From Fimbriimonadaceae bacterium (GTDB taxonomy: Bacteria; Armatimonadota; Fimbriimonadia; Fimbriimonadales; Fimbriimonadaceae), in the NCBI GenBank assembly GCA_019638835.1, contig JAHBTC010000014.1, forward strand, positions 1 to 36,888: 36,888 bases of DNA, written 5' to 3'. Both the position numbers and the translations under genes were made by a program. Positions within the stretch are counted from its first letter, which is position 1. The number at the start of each line of letters is the position of its first letter. Of this stretch, positions 32,731 to 36,888 are shown piece after piece. A model generated the notes under the pieces. It was not told where the DNA came from and did not search any database. It saw only the letters and a list, made by a program, of their open reading frames with translations.

Positions 32731-33405
32731 CTATTGAGGATGGCGTCGGGCGACAATGATCGTTGCCGTGGATAGCAGCCCGGGCAACAAGAAGATATTC
32801 AGTAAGGGCACGAGCGCGATCAGTCCGGCCAAAGGGACAAACCAAACTTTCTCCTTTAGCGCAAGCGCGGCGAACACCTGGCGCGGAAAGCGTACGCCAC
32901 GTCTCGCGAACGCCGGTGCCGTGAGGTCAATAAATGCCAATGACCCGGCAAGAATGACTCCCACCACGCCTGCCAGCCACCAGCCAAAGAGGAGACCGAC
33001 CAAGGCGATAAAAAGAGCGAATACCAGGCGCATAGCAATTTCAAGCACCAATCGAGCGAGGGACATTCCCTCCCTTGGTGCATTGCCCATCACGCGTTGC
33101 TCCACCCGGAAGGAGAGTTCATCCCAGTAGTGCCCACCTGCCATGAGGGCGAAGTGGATGAATAGTGATGAAGCAAGGAATAGGAGTCCAATTCCTACGA
33201 TTAGGCGAGCAATCAATGTAGATGCCCCGCCAGCCCAAGGGATGAAACTCGCGGCCCAAGCTCCAAGTGCTCCCCCGCCCCAGGCCACGGCGACGACCCA
33301 CACGACGATAAGCACGAGCCCGCTGATCAAGAGCGGGGCTATCGCAAGGCCACGAAGGTCTCGATTCTTGGCAATCACGCCAAACCCTTCTCGCAAAAAG
33401 GTCAT
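32731..33405 (-). CDS. EI24/CysZ-type integral membrane protein
   Basis: This 224-residue multi-pass membrane protein is of the EI24 superfamily (PF07264), which includes the sulfate-uptake protein CysZ. The N-terminal FLREGFGVIAKNRDLRGLAIAPLL is the family's characteristic start, with a re-entrant-like amphipathic piece before the first helix. About five to six hydrophobic segments follow (roughly 22-46, 62-86, 120-150, 155-172, 190-215). SFRVEQRVMGN after the second helix matches the cytoplasmic loop pattern. Substrate cannot be inferred, since many homologues are not sulfate transporters and no cys genes adjoin. The start lies inside an 8-bp inverted repeat and lacks a Shine-Dalgarno. It is downstream of the pilus operon but probably separate. 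Confidence 0.83.
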   Translation of the reverse strand: MTFLREGFGVIAKNRDLRGLAIAPLLISGLVLIVVWVVAVAWGGGALGAWAASFIPWAGGASTLIARLIVGIGLLFLASSLFIHFALMAGGHYWDELSFRVEQRVMGNAPREGMSLARLVLEIAMRLVFALFIALVGLLFGWWLAGVVGVILAGSLAFIDLTAPAFARRGVRFPRQVFAALALKEKVWFVPLAGLIALVPLLNIFLLPGLLSTATIIVARRHPQ

Positions 33406-33435
33406 CCCGAACCAGATACAGGGCTGATTCGGGAT
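33404..33435 (-). promoter_or_regulatory. 8-bp inverted repeat covering the EI24-type gene start
   Basis: On the minus strand ATCCCGAA, a 16-nt spacer, then TTCGGGAT, whose final AT is part of the ATG. An mRNA beginning upstream would hide its own start codon in this stem. It could equally be an operator. No U-tract follows, so it is not a normal terminator for the pilus operon. Confidence 0.4.
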
Positions 33436-33465
33436 GCGTTGCGAGGCCCTAAGGTCGCCTTCGAG

Positions 33466-33903
33466 TTACCAGACGATTTTGCTGTTTTCACTTGGCGGAG
33501 GAGGAGCATTCTTGTCGGTGTACTTCTTCATTGCCATGAAACTTCCTCCAATGACGCAGCTAACTCCAAGTGCGCCGAGAAGATACGTCCACCAAGGTGT
33601 CCCACGGCTCTTATCTGCCTCAACCTTCTTGAGAACTGCTGCGCCGGTATCGCTATCCTTTTGCGCGAGCACATCGGCGGCACTTTGCTCCTGCATCGGT
33701 CCCTCGGCGCCAAGATTATCTCCGCGAAGGTTCTCCTCACCGACAACATCGAACGTACCGTTCGACTGTTGTTGTTGCATCACCTGCTCCTGCCCTTGCT
33801 CTGCATGGAACTGGGAACCGGCGGGCTTATCTTCGATGAATCCGAAAATTGTCGCCGACGTGAAGAGCGCAGCCGAAATCAGTAGGAATCGCATTGTCGT
33901 CAT
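33466..33903 (-). CDS. Small exported, membrane-anchored protein at the end of the pilus operon
   Basis: No family recognised. An N-terminal signal-like segment (MRFLLISAALFTSATIFGF) precedes an acidic, Gln-rich region (EQGQEQVMQQQQSNG, residues about 37-51). A charged alanine-rich helix follows, then one hydrophobic helix (WWTYLLGALGVSCVIGGSF, about 103-121) and a short tail with four prolines. It would be anchored near its C-terminus with most of the chain outside the cytoplasm. The ATG at 33903 has AGGA 8 nt upstream and is my choice. An ATG at 33918 overlaps the preceding stop (TAATG) and would add five residues. As the last gene of the pilin-like operon it may be an accessory pilus protein, a guess from position only. 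Confidence 0.7.
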   Translation of the reverse strand: MTTMRFLLISAALFTSATIFGFIEDKPAGSQFHAEQGQEQVMQQQQSNGTFDVVGEENLRGDNLGAEGPMQEQSAADVLAQKDSDTGAAVLKKVEADKSRGTPWWTYLLGALGVSCVIGGSFMAMKKYTDKNAPPPPSENSKIVW

Positions 33904-33917
33904 GGGTTCTTTCCTCA

Positions 33918-35867
33918 TTACTTAGCCCTCACGAATCCGCGATCTTGCCAGGTGCTTCGCAGCAACGTTGGACTACGCGGCAGGTTGAGGTCAATCAACG
34001 GTTGTCGAGACGGACCACGCTCACGGATTCGATTGTCGTAGTTCATCCGAATCGGAAGTGACCACGTAACGATGGCTTCGTCTCTCGCAATGAGAGTTCC
34101 ATTGAGAGCCATCCCACCACCAGAAGTGCCAACGTTTCCTCCTCCGCAGAAGTTGGTATAGATGACCGCGTCAATCTGGTTTACGCCTTCGGCCGCACCA
34201 TTGATGACGGAGTCCGGCAGCGTAGATTGATACTTGCGACGTCCGGAGGAATCAATTTCCATCGCGTTAAACGCAGGGATGTAGTTTCCTTGCTCATCAT
34301 AGCGACCCTTCGTAAACGGTGGCTGCATATAGTACAACGGGTATGGGTTGCTGAACGTTGTCGGATTGCCAAGAATGACGGAACCGCGGGCGGCGAGACC
34401 AAGCATGTTCTTCTTTTCGTTGGCGTTTTCAATCGTTTGCGCGTTCGCTCCAATGAATGAGGGCGGGTCAACGTAGCGGACTGAACCGATGACGTGAACG
34501 TTGCGGCCAGTGTAGATTGTTCCCTGACCAGAGACATAGCCCTTGATCGCGACGTCTTGCGTGAAGACCACCGGGCCGTGTATCCGAATTGGGTTTGCCG
34601 CTGTTCCCACGAGGAGCGCCGATCCGTTATAGACTCCGTTCGTGGTCAGTCGGACCCATTGCACGGGCTTCGGGCCGGCTCCATCAGGATCAGTCCAAAC
34701 GTCTACGTAGGCACCTGTGTAGTTGACATTCGGAGTGCCATCGCCATTCAAGTTGTTTGTGGCTCCGGCGCTTCCTGCGTAATTCGGATTGGCTGACCCA
34801 TCAGCCCAGGTTGCACGGGTGTCGGTATAGGCGTTTGCCATCGTCTGGTAGCGCGTGATGTCGCTCAGATCAGGCATGACCAGTTCATCGGTGGGCTGCG
34901 TATCAAGCGTGCCAATCACTGGAGCCATTCCTGCAGAAGTCTTCTGCCAACTCTGGGTACCGTTGGCGCTCTGCAGTGCCGCTCCGAACGCACGATTGCC
35001 TTCAATCTGGGCTTGAGAAAAGAAGACCAAATCACGCCACTTTTCGAACTCCGAAGAACCAATCGCACCATGCTTTGACGGATCGTATGCTTGGCGCATT
35101 CGAGTGCGATGCGGAGTCGCCGCATTGTTTACTGTCGCGGCGTACGAAGCGTCGGTCTGCTTCACTGCCGGGTTGTTGATCAGTCCGGCGGCAGGTGGAT
35201 CCAACTTGGTATTGTTTGCCGCCACCATCGAGCCATTGATCATTCCGGTGCCCGAAATGAACTCGAAATTTCCATTGGCGCGCATGTCCCCGTTGACAAT
35301 CAGGTTTGTCTCATTGAATCCGGACATCCAACCGTAGTTGTTGATGAAGTACGTGTAGTCAAAGATTCCGGATCGGGCGAGCTCGAAGTTAGCCGTAACG
35401 TCCACGGTCATATTCGGCTCACCGGTATCTAGCAGCCCGTTGTTATTGCGATCAATCCAACCGACTGACCGGACAATCGCGGCTCGCCGATAGGGATCTG
35501 AATCTGGTGTGAAATAGCTGATCACACCTGCCGCATATCGGCCCACTCCAGGCAGTTCGCCAGAGATCGTAGATCTGGGACTGCCGGGAGAAGCACTCCC
35601 ACATGCCGCGTCCATCGAGTCAAATAGCTGATTTTGCTTGAAGGGCTTCCAGAGCGATAGCAAAACATTCTGCACACCTGCTTCTGTCAGATTAGAAGCT
35701 TGGAGTTCGGTTGTTTGCGCCCTTGAGTCTCGGATGGCTTGGGTCGAATAATCAATGTAGCTGACGCTTCCGACGGCCAGAATCAACATCAGGCCGAACG
35801 AAGTGACAAGGGCATTGCCACGTTGCTTTCGCATGCGTCGGACGAAGTTTTGGCGGAATTTCTTCAT
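33918..35867 (-). CDS. Very large PilX-like pilus assembly protein, 649 residues
   Basis: The N-terminus (RMRKQRGNALVTSFGLMLILAVGSVSYIDY) is the PilX-type start: basic residues, QRG-x-ALV and one hydrophobic helix. An amphipathic helix follows (QAIRDSRAQTTELQASNLTEAG). PilX minor pilins are usually under 200 residues; here about 500 more follow. They are rich in Asn, Gly, Thr and Tyr with beta-helix-like stretches, for example NLIVNGDMRANGNFEF at about 188 and GPVVFTQDVAIKGYVSGQGT at about 430. GRNVHVIGSVRYVDP follows. This part is probably an exported adhesive or structural domain. No calcium or protease motif stands out. It overlaps the PulG-like gene by TAATG, and the gene after it overlaps its stop. 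Confidence 0.82.
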   Translation of the reverse strand: MKKFRQNFVRRMRKQRGNALVTSFGLMLILAVGSVSYIDYSTQAIRDSRAQTTELQASNLTEAGVQNVLLSLWKPFKQNQLFDSMDAACGSASPGSPRSTISGELPGVGRYAAGVISYFTPDSDPYRRAAIVRSVGWIDRNNNGLLDTGEPNMTVDVTANFELARSGIFDYTYFINNYGWMSGFNETNLIVNGDMRANGNFEFISGTGMINGSMVAANNTKLDPPAAGLINNPAVKQTDASYAATVNNAATPHRTRMRQAYDPSKHGAIGSSEFEKWRDLVFFSQAQIEGNRAFGAALQSANGTQSWQKTSAGMAPVIGTLDTQPTDELVMPDLSDITRYQTMANAYTDTRATWADGSANPNYAGSAGATNNLNGDGTPNVNYTGAYVDVWTDPDGAGPKPVQWVRLTTNGVYNGSALLVGTAANPIRIHGPVVFTQDVAIKGYVSGQGTIYTGRNVHVIGSVRYVDPPSFIGANAQTIENANEKKNMLGLAARGSVILGNPTTFSNPYPLYYMQPPFTKGRYDEQGNYIPAFNAMEIDSSGRRKYQSTLPDSVINGAAEGVNQIDAVIYTNFCGGGNVGTSGGGMALNGTLIARDEAIVTWSLPIRMNYDNRIRERGPSRQPLIDLNLPRSPTLLRSTWQDRGFVRAK

Positions 35868-36433
35868 TAGCGTGTGAGTTCAGGAATGTTGCGGAGAAAG
35901 ATCACTTCTCGTTTTCGTGCTCTGGCCTTCGCAGCCGGGTCGGCGTTGGTTCGGGTAACGACCTGTACGGTGACCTGGCGAGTGATCGCTCCGGGGCCCG
36001 GAGTGAAAATCCGGTACGGCAGATTTGTGCCGCCAACATCGGTCGTCATGACATTTCGCACGATGACTCGATCATTAGTCCCCGTATCATGTCGGATCGT
36101 GTTGTTCGTGTAGTAGAGCCGCCGAGTTACGCCATCCCATGTGGCGGGATAGACGAAGTCACCGGCCACATTCTTCTGCGGGAGCCTATAAGTAAGGCTC
36201 ATCCCGTCACCAGCCACCGTAACGGCCATTGCTTCGCGCAAGTAGTCGGATACCATCCGCACTCCCTGTCGACTTTGGGTTTCGGCGTTGATTCGCTCAC
36301 TACCCCGGAGCCAACTGGACATCCCGGATAGGTAAACACTCAAAGAACCGAATATCACCATCGTCGAAAGCAACGATGCGACGACGACCTCTACAAGGGT
36401 GAGGCCAGCGCGTTTAGAGCGAATTCGTTTCAT
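35867..36433 (-). CDS. Type IV pilin-like / pseudopilin protein with N-methylation motif (PilW/PulG type)
   Basis: This 188-residue prepilin has the class III signal: basic leader MKRIRSKRAG, cleavage after Gly10, then LTLVEVVVASLLSTMVIFG with the conserved Glu at +5 (Glu15). It would be processed and methylated by prepilin peptidase and enter a type IV pilus or type II secretion pseudopilus. The globular part is beta-rich (MSLTYRLPQKNVAGDFVYP, GVTRRLYYTNNTIRHDT) and the end is basic. Size and position, after a PilV-like and before a PilX-like gene, suggest a PilW-type minor pilin. It overlaps its upstream neighbour by ATGA. Confidence 0.85.
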   Translation of the reverse strand: MKRIRSKRAGLTLVEVVVASLLSTMVIFGSLSVYLSGMSSWLRGSERINAETQSRQGVRMVSDYLREAMAVTVAGDGMSLTYRLPQKNVAGDFVYPATWDGVTRRLYYTNNTIRHDTGTNDRVIVRNVMTTDVGGTNLPYRIFTPGPGAITRQVTVQVVTRTNADPAAKARARKREVIFLRNIPELTR

Positions 36434-36882
36434 AGGTTTGCAATCAAGGTGGCGATGGAGACGGAACGGGCTTGGCCACGCTCTGTCCAGTTGACGGTGA
36501 TGGTGACCCGGCGCAGATCATTGGCGGCATCTTCAATGCGAACGCGACCCGTGCCCGCCGTCAGGACCGTTGCCGGGCTGTCTACGGCGGGAGAGTCAAT
36601 GTTCGTGAAGCTCCACGTATTCGTGGCAACGGGAGTCGTGCTGTCAAGAAGGCCCTTAGAGGCCAATTGCGTCGCCGTAACATTTGCAAAGCCCAGAGAT
36701 CGGATGGCTTCCATCTCTTTCTGGGCGAGGCTCAGGGCCCGGTTATTCAGGTCGGCTTTGACCCGGCTCGTGTTCGCGGTTGGCATCGTCGCGGCGAAGA
36801 TCAAAGCACTCGCCAAAGCCACGAAGGACGCGATCAAGACCTCGATCAGCGTGTGTCCTTGAATTCGTTTGCGTTGTTTCAT
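36430..36882 (-). CDS. Type IV pilus modification / minor pilin protein, PilV-like
   Basis: This 150-residue prepilin begins MKQRKRIQG, then HTLIEVLIASFVALASALIF. Cleavage would follow Gly9 and the Glu at mature position +5 (Glu14) is present. The conserved hydrophobic helix is followed by an ADLNNRALSLAQKEMEAI segment, typical of PilV proteins, and a small beta-rich domain ending in VTITVNWTERGQARSVSI. The stop overlaps the ATG of the PulG-like gene (ATGA). Only six bases before the ATG (TTTGAG on the minus strand) lie in the window, so its promoter and any earlier pilus genes are outside. Confidence 0.88.
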   Translation of the reverse strand: MKQRKRIQGHTLIEVLIASFVALASALIFAATMPTANTSRVKADLNNRALSLAQKEMEAIRSLGFANVTATQLASKGLLDSTTPVATNTWSFTNIDSPAVDSPATVLTAGTGRVRIEDAANDLRRVTITVNWTERGQARSVSIATLIANL

Positions 36883-36888
36883 CTCAAA

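Noticed and set aside
1-36888. CRISPR arrays, insertion sequences, phage genes, tRNA or rRNA genes
   Set aside because: No regularly spaced repeats, transposase or integrase motifs, or RNA-gene landmarks were seen; coding is nearly continuous with housekeeping genes.

Overview
The window (about 36.9 kb, moderately GC-rich) reads as an ordinary, densely packed bacterial chromosome segment. I see no phage, insertion sequence, CRISPR array, tRNA or rRNA. The organism looks like a free-living, diderm-type aerobe: it has an electron-transfer flavoprotein, an adenosylcobalamin-dependent ribonucleotide reductase, the MEP isoprenoid enzyme Dxr, lipoproteins with lipoboxes, a PBP4-type carboxypeptidase and type IV pilin-like genes. 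The combination, and the many start codons that carry a -10 box instead of a Shine-Dalgarno sequence, suggest a deep-branching phylum such as Armatimonadota (Fimbriimonadia-like). That placement is an impression, not a demonstrated assignment.

Layout. 1-545 is the 3' end of etfA (+). 670-9343 is a long minus-strand run: dxr, rseP, an unrecognised multi-winged-helix-like protein, rpsT, a GH20 hexosaminidase-like protein and a beta-lactamase-family serine hydrolase. 9436-13307 (+) holds an HDOD protein, then lysA, a small M50 peptidase and trpS in a tight operon. A GlsB/YeaQ-type membrane protein, sdaA and a HisC/CobD-like aminotransferase follow on the minus strand (13304-16152). 16212-18838 (+) has three membrane or exported proteins, including a DUF4349 lipoprotein. 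19142-23278 is the nrdR-nrdJ operon, with an A-tract-rich leader and a strong terminator. 23372-24971 (-) is dacB with a DUF5658 protein. Two putative lipoproteins converge at 25063-26696. The glycine-cleavage operon gcvH-gcvPA-gcvPB plus a lipoyl/octanoyl ligase-family gene runs on the minus strand (30665 to 26741), back to back with trmD-rplS-lepB (+, 30706-32717). 32731-33405 is an EI24/CysZ-type membrane protein (-). The right end (33466-36882, -) is a translationally coupled pilus operon: PilV-like, PulG-like, a very large PilX-like protein and a small membrane-anchored protein.

Functional links. NrdR is the expected repressor of nrdJ. The ligase probably lipoylates GcvH for the P protein, while gcvT is absent here. 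Dxr/RseP and TrmD/L19/LepB are familiar housekeeping neighbourhoods. The most unusual items are: (a) repeated TANNNT-type -10 hexamers 6-7 nt before start codons, implying leaderless transcription; (b) an RseP homologue with a roughly 100-residue multi-pass membrane insertion; (c) the unrecognised 606-residue protein with repeated winged-helix-like units between rseP and rpsT; and (d) the oversized PilX-like protein. I found no convincing new defence or mobile system.
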